From Nymphaea colorata (lineage: Eukaryota; Streptophyta; Magnoliopsida; Nymphaeales; Nymphaeaceae): DNA of 64,000 nucleotides. This document shows positions 1 to 13,100 of the stretch, piece after piece. The notes beneath the pieces were generated by a model. It searched no databases and was not told the origin of the DNA. It saw only the letters and a list, made by a program, of their open reading frames with translations. The translations under genes and the position numbers were made by a program. The stretch is from contig NC_045141.1 of assembly GCF_008831285.2 (NCBI RefSeq), positions 312,001-376,000 of the forward strand, read 5' to 3'. The stretch's first letter is position 1; the number at the start of each line of letters is the position of its first letter.

Positions 1-1078
1 CACTCTGTGAAACTCCGCCAAGTCAGCCAACTTGGTGACTCAGCTTTCATATGGTTTGAAAAAAAGAAAAGAATAATCTAGAAGTTAAAAACTAGGAGTG
101 TGTCATGGCCTCATGGGATGATCTGTTGAATTTTGAGAGAGATCAGCTTAGCTAGAGGTTAGTCTTTATATATATATAATGTATGTGTATAACTGTGTAT
201 CATTGTCACAAATGTCGTTTTTGGGTATATAATGGCAAGGTTTTTCTCGAGTAAATGACAAAGTTGTTTTTTTTTTTTGGAAAAATCTTGGCAAATTTTA
301 AGAAAGTTAAAAAAATAAAAAAATATGAAAATAAAAATATGGTAATTAAAAATGTAAAAAATCTGAAAAAATACTCAAGAATAAAAAAATGAAAATAAAA
401 TACATTTTTTTTGCGTTTTTCTCATTTTGGCTTTTTTTTATCGAAAAATGTATTTTTCTTGTTTTTTTGGCTGACTTGTTTTTAACCTTTTTTTTGCATT
501 TTTTAAAATAAAATGTGTTTTCTGGTACAATGGTGTATATACAAAAAATTACAAATATACTACCTAAACGATATTTATATGTATATTGTATAATATATAA
601 ACTCCTAAATTTTCACTTTTTACATACAATGATGCACATATATATGCTAAGAATATATATTTTAGTAAACATATTACAAAAAGTGGGCTTGCATATGTAC
701 ATATACCTTGTTGTACGTAATATACATGAGATATTAGTGTTATAACAAAATGAAAAACAGTACTCTCTATTTCCCTTGTATGTATGCAAAGATGAAGTTG
801 CCAAAACTAGGCGGCAACGCTTTGTTGACCTAGTGAGTCATGAGTCAATCCACTCCTAGTTGAGTCTCAAGTCTCAGGGGTTTAGACCTTCCGGTCAGGT
901 ATTAATCCAAATTCACAATGTATCTGGATGTGAAAATTTGTGTTGATCCAATGCCAGTTTGTTTAAAATTCCAAATAGATAAATCTGAAACCAATTTGGA
1001 TGCACTTATTAATCTCCCCTCTAATAAAGTCTCCTTATTTGAGGCAAATGCTCACTGTGCTTGATATCATTCTTTCAG
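1..1078. other. AT-rich BUB3 intron sequence, no gene seen
   Basis: This is left-hand intron sequence preceding the first visible BUB3 exon. 241-480 is a run of A/T homopolymers with little complexity. Small ORFs here (for example 515-745) encode only low-complexity Tyr/Ile/Leu peptides. I searched both strands for the BUB3 N-terminal WD40 motifs and did not find them. Confidence 0.6.
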
Positions 1079-1161
1079 GTATGTGTTCAATGCAGGCAAG
1101 GAAGACATTTTGGGGAAACACGACGGTCCTGTACGTTGTGTTGAATATTCTTATGCTGCAG
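1079..1161 (+). CDS. BUB3: BUB3 internal exon (first one in window)
   Basis: The acceptor is TTCTTTCAG at 1070-1078. The exon starts with the last base of a split codon, then reads [20 protein letters not shown] and VEYSYAAG. The donor is GTTGTTTC at 1162. Its phase (1+27 codons+1) fits the exon at 8040. It is too short to stand out as an ORF. It is followed by a 6.9-kb intron. Confidence 0.9.
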
Positions 1162-4100
1162 GTTGTTTCTTATGATTGCTTAAATGCCTACATTCAAATA
1201 TATGTCTTCTCTTACTTCATTCTTATGTGTTGATCTGTTTCCTTAATTCTTGTATATGTGGAATTTGTGTGCTGATTAAAATATAACATTTGAATAACTA
1301 GGTACCAGTATAATGGTTGTTCAACAGGACTGGCTGTTGATTGTTCCGTTCCACTAGCAATTAATGCAGCTGTGTGGTTATTTGATTTTGTTTTTTAACT
1401 TTTCAGAGAAATATGCCAATAATGCATGTATCTTGTTTTTTTATTTCTATACAGAGTCTATTTTACTTCAAATCTTTAATTGATAGGCTCTTTCATTGTT
1501 CAGCTCTTGTTCATTATAGCATTACAGATTGCTTAATTACTGTCCATGGAGTCAAATCAGAAAAACTATTCAAAATTCTTTTACTAGTAGGTATATGCAG
1601 GAGCCAAGCTTGATTAAGCAAAGCCTGACATAGAAATCTTCCACTTGAGCTTTTGAGCGAAGCTACATATCAGCTTCTCTGTTCAATCCGAGCTTGACCA
1701 TTACTAAATTGGCTCAGTGAAGCTGGACCAATGCTTGAGATAGAAATATTTAGTTTTTGAATTAGTATTGGTGAAGTGGCAAAATTATAAGTTGAATGCT
1801 TGTTTTCTCATCTACGACTGGAGAAGGATGCCTGACAGACCAATAGTATTAGTTCTAACAAAAAGCGAAACAATAACATATGTAAGCATAGATTAGAATG
1901 CCAGATGAGCTTATTAAGTCTTAATTGAGATTAGCTTGCTACAAAATGGAGCTTGACTTGCCAACATATAACTCGAGCTCAGGTGACCTAAGTTGGAACT
2001 TGGGTTCAGCAGCTTTAGCTCATCATGGCTTTTCCATGTATTCTAATTTTTAATAATATCTTCTCCACTTGGATATTTTGAAGCTATAAATCTGATCTAC
2101 CATTTATACTGCAAGTTTTCTTCTGTTTCTCTATTTCTAAGTCCTTTCATTTTTAATGCCTAGTGAACTGGGTACTTGAGTAGGCAATACAAGGTCTCTA
2201 CATATGATGATGTGATTCTTTTCTCTTCAATAAGTAAACTTGCTTTTAATGGTGTTTATTGTATTTCTTTGACTCGATTCTTCTTTATTAGAGCCTTAGG
2301 GTTTTGGTGCCAAAACATGGGTGTGTGTGTGTGTGTGTGTACCTGATGCGACCAGCCCTTGTAGCTGCTAAAATATTCGTCCAAGTTGCAGTCTCTTCCC
2401 AAGATCTATTGGGGATGATTCGCCGAAGGAAAGGGAAATATAGGGGATACAAAATTTCAAACCCAGTCAGACAGCTCCCCTGACTAAAATGAGTCCCTAG
2501 GACTGGAATACAAGTAAGTTCGCCCTTCCCAAAGTTTCAGCCTACTACAAACAAGAGTGGCATGTGAGGCTTGTACAACCGATAGCGATACAAGGTGAGC
2601 ACTCTCTCACTCATTCAAGCATCCACAACCATACAGTCATTCATTCAACACACCATACAGATACAAGCCTAGGTTCGTGCAAACCACGCCCTTAGTCACC
2701 CCTAGGTAAGCTGTGCTATCCGGGACTGTCTTTGGCAAGAGGTGCTGCCGAGGAGTCCACTGCCGATTGCAATTGGCAATACCGGCTGAAACAAATACTA
2801 CCTCCCCGTGTCTATAGAGGGGTTAGGCCTCACCTGCCGGAGCCGCGTCCGGCGTCCCCACGATGCCAATAAGAAGCTGAGCTAAAACCAGGGATCAAAT
2901 CCCCTCAGCTTATTCAGCAACAAGATCTCCAATGGCTGATAAGAATAGAGCCGTCTCCCATGCGCAGGCCTCTTTGTGTTCAAGACAAACACAAGCAAAT
3001 TACTGTTCTTATTAAACAGCAAAATCAGAATTGAGTGGAGGAGGTGCGCCACCCAAACAACAAACAACCCCAAATCTGTGATGAATGTTGGGGGAAGCTA
3101 TCTTCGGATTGGCGCCGAAGATCGCCCTTCTCCTCCTTACAGCTAAAGGACTGGATCGTCGCCCTTCGCGGGCCTGCTATCTCCTGTGACTGAACACTTC
3201 CAGCAGAAAGGAAGCAGTCACTGTAATAGAACAGAAAAGGTCAAGTGATTCCAGAAGTTGAGTCACTTCACTAGAGCTTCGTGTAACCCCTAATATCAAT
3301 GGATGAATTCGGGGGATGCTAGCGTCGAATTGGCGACGACGCACGCCTCTTCAAGACAGTTTCTCAGCTGCAAAGTTGAGCTCCAACAGGTTCTGGTCTC
3401 TCGCCTGGTTCAGCTGGACAGCAGCTTACAGAAGAACATCAGTCACTGCAAGGGATAACATGCTGTAATTCGAAGACTCCAGAGGGTTAGGATTAGGAGT
3501 GTCACCGAAGTTCAAAAGAGCCCCTGTTGATTAATAAAAGGGGGAAGCAGGTGCCCCGTTAAGCGCCGGCAGCGCGCTCTTCCAGCTGCAGAGTTCTTCT
3601 CAGAAACAGGTTCTCTTACAGTAGCTTCCTGTTGGAATTCTAGCTCTGGAAATGGCAAATTATCAGAGCACAGATAGTTCTAACGTAAATCCACAACTTA
3701 GAGTCATGGAGAATGCACCAGAGATCAAGAGAAAACCCAAGACTGAAATCAGAATCGGGGAGACAAGCAGGAATGCCTCCCGCAGGTGTGCATTCAGCTT
3801 CCAGACCAGCGATCAGTCAAAAAATCATAATTCTTCAAGCAGCGCTCCAAAAATGCTGAAATTTGGTCCGAGGATTGCCAACAAGTATAAGAATAGACGC
3901 CCTTGAGCTCAGGTCCAATGGTGCTTCAAAGTAGGATCGCGCCCTCCCTGATTGCCCGCCTGGTTCTGCCTGAAACAGCTTGTCGCAAGGCTCAGGCGAC
4001 GTTTTGGAATTAGTCGCCTTCAAAAATTCATCAAAATTCAACCATAGCTCGGATTGCACTGAAATTTGGACTGTAGTTAACCAAGATGTTGAAGACTGAA

Positions 4101-7100
4101 TGCCCAAAATTTCAGCCTCAAATCTTGCCCCAGTGAAAAGGGGGAAAACACCTCAAATTTCTGGTATCGCCAGGCACAGCTCCACCGATTTTCTCAATCA
4201 CCACCGCAGTTCCGTTTTGCTCCAGTGGACTGGCCAAATCAACTCCGATTGCGCTCAAATTTTGCCAGATTGTTCCTCTTTTAATTACGAATCCAATGGA
4301 TCCATTGCCGTCCTCTGATCCGATTCTGGTCGCTGGAAATTCACTTCTGATCAGGGAGTTCTGTCATTGCTGTTTCGGAACCTATGACCTGTCTTCTTCA
4401 CTCAGCAGCTCAATCTGTTGGAATAAACTCCTCCATAGCTCGACGCAGATGCAATTTCAGCAATTATAAAAACAATGCGTCAGATTAGAATCGATTTAGC
4501 CGAAGGATTAGTCGATCTAAGTCAGACGTTAGGCGATCTGCTGTCAGCAGCAGACGGTCTCGCCAAGACTCGTCAGCACCTCTCCTCCGAGCCGAATCCT
4601 TCGATCTCAGTCAGTGCAGATCGATCTACTCTTCTCGTTAGACGAGTTAGACTCGAATCGATTGGAGCATCAGCATCCTCACGTTCTTTGATCGGATCAA
4701 TAGGAAAGTCTCGCTGTAATTCATCCACGGAGAAGGATGACTTACCGACTGAGAAATTCCTCCGGTCATCTGGTTTACATATCAGAAATCTCTCGGTTGA
4801 GTGTGAAGATCACTGCTCGTCTGATTGTTGTTCTTCCTCCGAAATCAGCCTCCATATGTCCCTGGGATTAGAATCATCTGCACTATGATTGTGTTTAGAA
4901 AGATGGAGAAGGAGAGGGAACAAAAGAGAACGAGAAAAGAGAGAGAGGGAAAGAACTTTCTTATTCATTGCTTACCCTAATCTCTTATTTAAAGAGAGAA
5001 TAAGGGTCGGCTAGAGTCTTTACACAAGAGAGACAAATAAAGATATAAATGACTGAAAAAGACTAACTTTTAAATAATCAGATAACTACCACACTTAAAT
5101 ATAAACTTTCTAATTTCAACACTCCCCCTCAAGCTGGAGCATAAATATCAATCATGCTCAGCTTGTTACAACATCTAGAGAAATCACCAATAGGAAGAGC
5201 CTTAGTAAACATATCTGCCGCCTGATCTTCAGAAGCTACATGAATTGTAGACACAACACCTCCTTGTATAAGATCCTGAACATAATGACAATCGACCTCT
5301 ATGTGCTTTGTTTTCTCATGAAATATTGGATTATTTGCAATGTAAGTGGCAGCCTTGTTATCACAGTACATTTTCATAGGAAGAGGAACCTGAATACTCA
5401 TATTTGTCAGCATAGACTTAACCCAAGTCATCTCAGTAGCCGTTTGAGCCATTGCTCTATATTCAGATTCTGCACTTGATCTCGAAACTACATTTTGTTT
5501 CTTGCTTCTCCATGATATTAGGTTGCCCCCAACAAAGATACAGAAGCTTGTGGTGGATTTCCTGTTGTCAACAGACCCTGCATAGTCAGCATCACTATAA
5601 GCAACAATTTCTAGAGATTCTCCTTTCTTGAAAAAGAGGCCCCTGCCCGGGGATGACTTTGGGTATTTCAAAACCATCAATGCAACATCCCAATGGACTT
5701 TTCTAGGATTTTCCATAAACTGACTTAGTTTCCCAACAACAAAGCTAATGTCTAGTCTAGTCATAGTGACATACAGAAGCTTGCCAATAAGAGACCTGTA
5801 AGATCGTGAATCCACTAGTTCCGATTGATCATCATGAAGATGAAGACGTGGATTCATCGGAAGATCGCTTGGCTCCTAACATCCCTGTATCCTGCAGTAG
5901 GTCAAGTACATATTTCCTCTGGGACAACACTACACCTTCTTTGTTATGAGCAATCTCAATCCCAAGAAAATATCGCAAGTGACCAAGATCTTTCGTGACA
6001 AAGTGCTTCTGAAGGAATGCCTTTGTGACCGAAATTTTTTTTATCACAATCACCTGTCAAGATAATGTCATCAACATAAACTACCATAACAACTATACCT
6101 TTGGAGGTCTTCTTGATGAATAGAGAATGGTCCAAAGGAGATCTCTCAAATCCACACTGTGAAACGACCTCAGATAATTTGTGAAACCATGCCCTAGGAC
6201 TTTGTTTAAGTCCATAAATTGCCTTCTTCAGACGACACACTTTTCTACACTCCCCCTGTTGCCTGAAGAAGACGAGAAAGGAGAGGAAGAAGAAGAAGAA
6301 GAGGAGAAAGGAGAGAAAGAAGTCTGACGGTCACCAAAGAGGAGGTCGCCGGAAGTCTGCCAGTCGCCGGCAGCCTGAAGGGATCACGCCGCTGGCTCTG
6401 ATACCATGTTCAGAAAGATGGAGAAAGAGAGGAAGCAAAAGAGAACGAGAAGAGAGTGAGAGAGAAAGAATTTTCTTATTCATTGCTTACCCTAATCTCT
6501 TATTTAAAGAGAGAATAAGGGTCGGCTAGAGTCTTTACATAAGAGAGACAAATAAAGATATAAATGACTGAAGAAAACTCTAACTTTTAAATAATCAGAA
6601 AACTACCACACTTAAATATAAACTTTCTAATTTCAACAGATTGGATTGCGCGTCTGCAACAAAATTCGGCGTCTGCAGTTCCGGTAGCGAGTCCCGCCAT
6701 CGCTTCTCTGGTTCTACAGGCGATCACTCTCTTCCGATAGAGTCTCCTTCGTCGGGCAAGGTTTTGGCGCCACAGTTCTAGCGGCAGAAATCTCCACGTG
6801 GGAGAACAAAGTTCAATTTCATTAATTCTAAAAATTCCATACAATTTGGGTCGTAGTCTCCAGCTTTATACTGCTGGATAGTCCCGGGTCAAAGCCCGTT
6901 GTCTCTATTCGAGACATGTAAAACAAAAAACCGAAACACAAAGCTAAAAGAAAACAATGAATCGGTCTGGGTTGGTCCCAGCCGTGACGCGCTGAGGTTG
7001 GCCTGAGCTCCTCTTTGCTGGTCCTGACCGAGCTGCTCATTTGGCTGCGTCCAGTTTGCCTTGGTCTTTCTCTCTAAGCTGTTGCAGTCCTCTTCGGTCT

Positions 7101-10100
7101 TCATCTGACAACCTTGGACCAGTCTGCCACTACCATGCTGCTGAACACTGTCCTCATGACGGATCCCACCTGCACCTAGACTCTTCTCAGCTGACTGAAC
7201 CCTGTCCGCACCCAACTCAGACTCCTCAAGCTCAACCTTAGCTGTAATTGGTCTGCTGCAACCTGTCTTAGACTTCAAGTTAACCTCACAACAAATAACA
7301 TCAGCTGCATCAGCCAAGCAGCTCTCCTCACGCCCTTTGCCCTGCGCGCCATTGATATCTCCTACGCGTTTAGGCTCCCTTTGCTCAGGTCGGCCCATCC
7401 GTAGCTGCACCATAGGGAGATTAACCTCACAACACCTGTGACATACCCCTTCAGGTATCCGGTGTGTCTCTCGCTCTAATTCGGCCATGACTGCGACTGT
7501 GGCCCGAGCATCACGAGCTCCCTCAACAGCCTCCTCGGCTGCACTTGGCGGCACACCAAGTAGGTGTGTATCAGTACCTGACCCTAACAAGTGCTTCATA
7601 TATATATATATATATATAGATAATGTTCAACATAAAATATTGGGCAATGGACATATATTCAGACCACAACATTTGTTATACAGCAAATCAAGTTTCCATT
7701 TGTTCAAGTCCGTTTTAAACACTTCCAGTGTTCAAAAAATAAAAGGTCCATGGAATGTTAACGAGTGTGAATGTTAAAAGTGTTGGATGCTGACACCTTG
7801 GTGTTCTAGGGGCTTAACTTTTGCTGCTTTTTGGTGGATAATCTTTTGATGCATATAACTTATCTGACTAATTTTAGATTATTGGTGTGTTTTTGTGTTC
7901 GTGTGTGATCCTAATTTTGATTTTGGTGCTGTGTGATGTCATCCTTTTTCCTCTTCTTTTAGTTCTTGTGTTTCATCTTGATTCCTCTTCTGATTTCTAC
8001 TTTGTTGGTGTCATTTATGTCTGCTCATTTCCTGTTTAGGACAATTAATAAGTGGTAGTTGGGACAAGACACTTAAATCTTGGGATCCTAGAGGTGCAAG
8101 TGGCCCAAGTCATACACTTGTTGGGACCTATCCACAGCCAGAGCGGGTATATTCAATGTCACTTGTGGGCCATCGTTTAGTTGTAGCTACAGCTGGAAGG
8201 CATGTTAATGTCTATGATTTGCGCAACATGTCCCAACCTGAGCAACGGAGAGAGTCTTCTTTGAAATACCAAACAAGATGTGTACGTTGTTATCCTAATG
8301 GAACAGGTACAATTAATTCCTTCCAGTAAATTCTTGTTTCTCGTTTGATTGTTATGCAATTTAGTGATGCCATTCATTGTAGTTGAAGTCATTAGTTGGT
8401 TTTTTTTTTGTGTAAACCGGTGACATTGTGGTTTGTTTAAATTGTGGAGAACTGTCCCCTTATGTAGCTCATTATGTCAAGTTTCTTAAGAGTCCTCCAA
8501 GTTTGTCTTTGAATTTCGGGAATATTGTATTCAAATTATTTTCCTTGTACAATAGTATATGTTGAACCTATTGACACAAATACCTTTCTTGGGGTCTATT
8601 GTCCAGTTTTTTCTTGGGCATTAATCATCATGTTTGTTTTCCTTGAGAATTCAAAAAATATAAAAATAATAAAAATGATGAATTATGAGTTTTATACTAT
8701 TTTTCTTTTGAAGATGGTGATAAACTGTCACATGGGTGTGGGATGTAGTTATAGACCACTAGGGCAGGGACGAGAACCAGACCCCTCAAAGCTGATTGTT
8801 AAAATATTTTTTTTGTACAATCTAGCGATACAGATGTGATCTTAAGAATATTTGAATGAAAAACATATACTAAGTTAATCAATTTTTGAGCTAATAATGT
8901 TTTTATAGTAATAAAAAATGAATGACTCTTATAACATCAAACTTTACGAGTAGAAAATCAATATTTTTCAAAAAGGCAACTTGAACAAGGACATGCTTTG
9001 TGTGAAATTAGTGTGTAGATACATTATCGAATGTCTATATTTCGTTTAAAATATATTGAGCAAGAATAACAGATCTGATTTTCATCCCAGACCCATTTAG
9101 GTCAAGGAAAAAAACCGGACCCCTTAAAATAGATTATGGAAGTAGCTTATAGAGTGATCTTCAGAGTGATTTTTAACTCAAATCAATTTTTGTATTTAAG
9201 TGTGTATTTTTAATCATCAAAATATCCCTTCATAACATCAAATTGGTAGTAAAAAAAGACCATTTTTTTCTTGGAAACAAATTCAACCAAGGCATGATTT
9301 GTAATAAATTAGTGTTGATAAACATGCTATTATGTTCATACTTTGCTTAAAATATTTTTTAACAAGAATTTAATTGGTGATTTTTGTTCATGACGTAAAT
9401 GGTTTAAGATATATCCAATCCTCTCTCCCAAACAACAAACTTGACAATTAACAAGTTATGATCTATCAATGATTCAAAGAAAAAAAAGGCAACTTGTATG
9501 TTGTCGTGCATTTACTAGACCCACCCAAGCCATGTTGACTTAGGTGTGACAATCGTTTTGAAGAGTCCATGTTGTTTAGGCGATAAATATTTAACATAAT
9601 TATTGAAATATTAAAAGAAAGAAAGAGAACAGGGGGTATTTTTTGAAAAAGCTGTTTTTCTTGGGAAAATTTCATCAATTCTTTAGAAAAATAAAAAAAT
9701 AGTAAAATTTTAGGTAAAAATAAATTCAAATGGAAAACTAATAAAAAGACCAAAAGAACTAGATAAAATGACAAAATCAATGTTTTAGTAATGACAAAAA
9801 TGACGATAGATAATTTGATTTAGGTTTACAATTTAATCCATGATAAGAATAACATTAAAAAAGAGAACTGAAAAACTACGAAAAATTGTGTAAAAAGGTG
9901 ATGAAATGTTAAATATATTTTCACATTTTTTGAGACATGTTCTTTTCAGATTTGAAATGGAAAATTCTTTTTTACGTTTTTTTTTTTTTTGCAAAAAAAC
10001 ACGATATCTGTGGCTATGCTCCATACTTGTTTGATGCTGTTAAAATAAGTTTTACCATACATACACACATATATGAATGAATCATCAATGAATGCTGATG

Positions 10101-13100
10101 TAGGTGCCCAGCAGGCAGTTGCATCAGCCCAACTGGCGTGGTGACCTTTTTTTGTTTCCACTTTTTCTCTTTCCTCTCTTCCGACTGTCTCCATCTGCAC
10201 CCAAGGTCCCCCTCCTCCCCCCGACACCCCCTCCTAATGCTAGCAACCAACTAGAGCAGCTTTATTTATCTCTCGTCTCACCATCCTTTTCCCTTCCCAC
10301 CAATCTCTCCTTGATGTTGGCGACTTGCTGGAGCTGCTCTCCTCCCTCCTCACATGGAAGAGGGAGAGGTGACCCTCTCTCCTTTTCCCCTATCCTCTCC
10401 TCATCATCTCTCTTTCTTCACCCAAACTCGTTGACCCCCTCTCGCCAATGACCTATTAGAAGGCTGCTGGTAGGAGGGTAGTTGGTGGGGGTGGGGTGGT
10501 TTGGGTGGCAAGGGAGAGATTGCGAGAGGGGAGGGAGGGAGGGAGGAAAGAGAGAATTGGGGAGAGAGAAAGGAGTGAAAAAGAAAGAAAGGCACCAAGT
10601 CTCGTCTGATGTGAATGATTGGACAGTCCTCAATCCAAATGGAGATTGCTAGAATTCTTGCCCATTCCTCAATCCAAATGGACAAATGTGTAAATCAGGC
10701 CCAAACAAGACTAATGCTTCAATAATGTCACACTTGAAGCTTTCTCAAACACAACAAAGTAATACTCAAGAGGCCTCGCCCAAGAGGAACAAAAAACATA
10801 CTACAAAGCCATAACAATACACAAGGGCTGTACACCATATATATAATGGAGGGAACAAGAGAGAGGAGAAGGCTAGCCGTTGGAGACTAGTTCCAACGGC
10901 TAGAAATCTAGCCATTGGGACTAGTCTCCCCTTTTGGTCTCCTTTGGATAAAAACAAAAAAGGCAGGGGTAAAAGGGGAAAGATACAAAGTTAAAAGGAA
11001 AAAGGAAAAGACATAAAGAAGGTGAAAAATTACATAAATATCCTAAGTATCTAAACCTTTAACATATATATATAAAACATATATTAGATGACCAATATAT
11101 GTAATGTACATATATATATGTATATGTATAGGTGAGATACATACATTCTAACAACCCCCCTCACACTTACGGTGTGCCAACCGAAAGTTTGCTAATGAGA
11201 AAATGAAACCTGGCAATCGCAAGAGCTTTTGTGAAGAAGTCGCCTACTTGATATTCAGATGAAACATATGAGAGAACATAGTTTTCTAAAGGAATTCTTC
11301 ACGAACATAATGACAGTCCATCTCTATATGCTTTATTCTTTCGTGAAATGTGTGATTACTAGCAATATAAATTGCACTTTTGTTGTCACAACAAAGCTTG
11401 ACAGGATTCATGATATGAACTCCCATATCTTTCAACAAGCTTTTGAGCCACACAATTTCCATCGTTGTAGATGCCATGGCACGGTATTCAGCTTCTGTTG
11501 ATGATAGAGACACCTTGTTTTGTTTCTTGCATCGCCAAGAAATTAAAGAGTTACCTAAAAACACACAAAAACCAGTGGTAGAGTGCCTATTATTGGAATC
11601 TCCACCCCAATCAACATCTGTATAAGCAACTAGTTCTAACATAGAAGAGGAACACAAGAAAAGTCCTTTGTTGATAGTGTTCTTCACATAACGCACGATT
11701 CGCATGATTGCTCACATGTGCACAGAAGTGGGTCTTTGTTGAAATTGACTTATAACATGAACAACATGAGCAATATCCGGTCTGGTGATAGAAAGATAAG
11801 AGAGAGCACCAACAATTTGTCGAAAAGGAGTGGGGTTATTTAAAACCTCTCCATCATCAATCTTCATTTTTTCTCTTAGAGTTTCTGAAGTATCTACAAT
11901 TTTGTTGTCTCAAATGCCTGTTCTGTCAATTAATTCACTAGCAAACTTTATCTGAGAAAGCAGTTAGCCTTGTTTGCTATAAGCAACTTCAATACTAAGA
12001 AAATACATTAGTCTTCTCAAATCAGTCATTTGAAAGCATTTCTTAAGAAAATGTTTTATTTCTATGATTCCTTTTTCATCACTCTCAGTGATTACCATAT
12101 CATCAACATACAATAATAAAATAATTATGCCAACCGAAATATTTTTCACAAACATGGCCGTATCAGAGTAACAAGATTTAAAACCTTGATCAAACATGAC
12201 ACTGCTAAATTTGTCAAACCAAGCTTTGGGAGCTTGTTTTAAACCATACAAAGCTTTCTTAAGTTGCAAAACCTTGTTTTGAGGTAGATCTAATCCAGGA
12301 GGAGCACTCATGAAAACTCATTTAAATGACCATTTAGAAAAGCATTTTTTACATCTATTTGAAAGATAGGCCACTGTTTGATAGAAGCAACAACAATAAG
12401 AATTCTAACAGAGGTCATACGGGCAACAGGGGCAAAGGTTTTTTCACAGTCAATCCCATACTATTGAGCATAACCCTTAGCAACAAGTCTAGCTTTATAC
12501 CTTTCCAAGGTCCCATCACTCTTAGTTTTAACTTTATAAATCCATCTACATCCTTTTGTGTTTTTCCCTAGAGGTAGAGAAACAATGTCCCAAGTCTCAT
12601 TACTTTCAAGAGCTTTAAGTTCTTGGTTCATAGCATCAATTCAATTTTGGTCATCCTTAGCCTCAAGATAAGATGAAGGCTCATAAAAGGAATGATGTGC
12701 CATAAGACAAGTTCTATACTTAGGAGAAAAAGACTCATAAGAAATGAATCTTTGAGGAGGCCTTATATGTCTTTGAGACCTCCTAAGATTGGCTTGATCA
12801 ATTTCTTGTGTACTATGATCTCTTCTCTTATAAACTATAATGTCTCTTGGAAGATTAGTTGAACAATCTTCTACAACTTCTTCCATTTGTTCCGCATTAT
12901 CGGATTCATCATCATCATCCGTCCAAGGGAAAGCATAATCTTCTAGTTGCTTGGGCTCATTTTTAAAACCATCTTCGTTTTTGAAAAAGACAACATTTCT
13001 AGTAACATAAACTTTATCCCGATTAATATCATAACATCTACAGCCTTTTTGGGTTTCAGAATAACCAATAAAAACACATTTATAGCTTTGGAAGAAAACT

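Larger units (their letters stand above)
4892..6638 (-). mobile_element. Copia element A: complete ends, internally deleted (1,747 bp)
   Basis: The 3' LTR is 4892-5121 and the 5' LTR 6407-6638 (minus orientation); both start TGTTGAAATTAG and are alike along their length. Target duplication GATTG flanks both ends (4887-4891, 6639-6643). The PBS TGGTATCAGAGCC (6406-6394) matches initiator tRNA-Met, and the polypurine tract GAGGGGGAG (5130-5122) abuts the 3' LTR. The internal part keeps a GA-rich leader and the 3' half of pol only; gag, protease, integrase and the N-terminal RT are gone. It shares its LTR start and RNase H terminus with element E, so it belongs to the same family. Confidence 0.9.
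2341..7600 (-). mobile_element. Non-coding repeat block, possibly a large non-autonomous LTR element, split by Copia A
   Basis: 2341-4891 and 6639-7600 are distinctly more GC-rich than the surrounding intron and become contiguous if Copia A is removed. No gag, protease, integrase or RT motif is visible. On the minus strand a TATAAAG word (about 6866-6860) precedes TGGCGCC at 6772-6766, resembling the start of a plant gypsy primer-binding site preceded by R-U5. ORFs of 137 aa (4475-4888) and 236 aa (7599-6889) match nothing I know. Calling it an LTR derivative (LARD-like) is inference; I could not find a matching pair of LTRs. Confidence 0.3.

Noticed and set aside
1600-2050. Second copy of the 42867-44152 hAT-like element
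   Set aside because: It shares GAGCTTGA/GCTCGAG-rich composition but I could not find its terminal repeats.
4475-4888. 137-codon ORF as a gene
   Set aside because: No recognisable motif, lies in the repeat block and stops at the Copia A insertion site.
6889-7599. 236-codon minus ORF as a gene (zinc-finger-like CHRCCEV)
   Set aside because: Two CC-E-VNL words are present but no known domain; the composition and PBS-like site beside it suggest repeat or LTR sequence.
10104-10685. Several Pro/Ser-rich ORFs on both strands
   Set aside because: They arise from C/T-rich and G/A-rich low-complexity DNA open in several frames.
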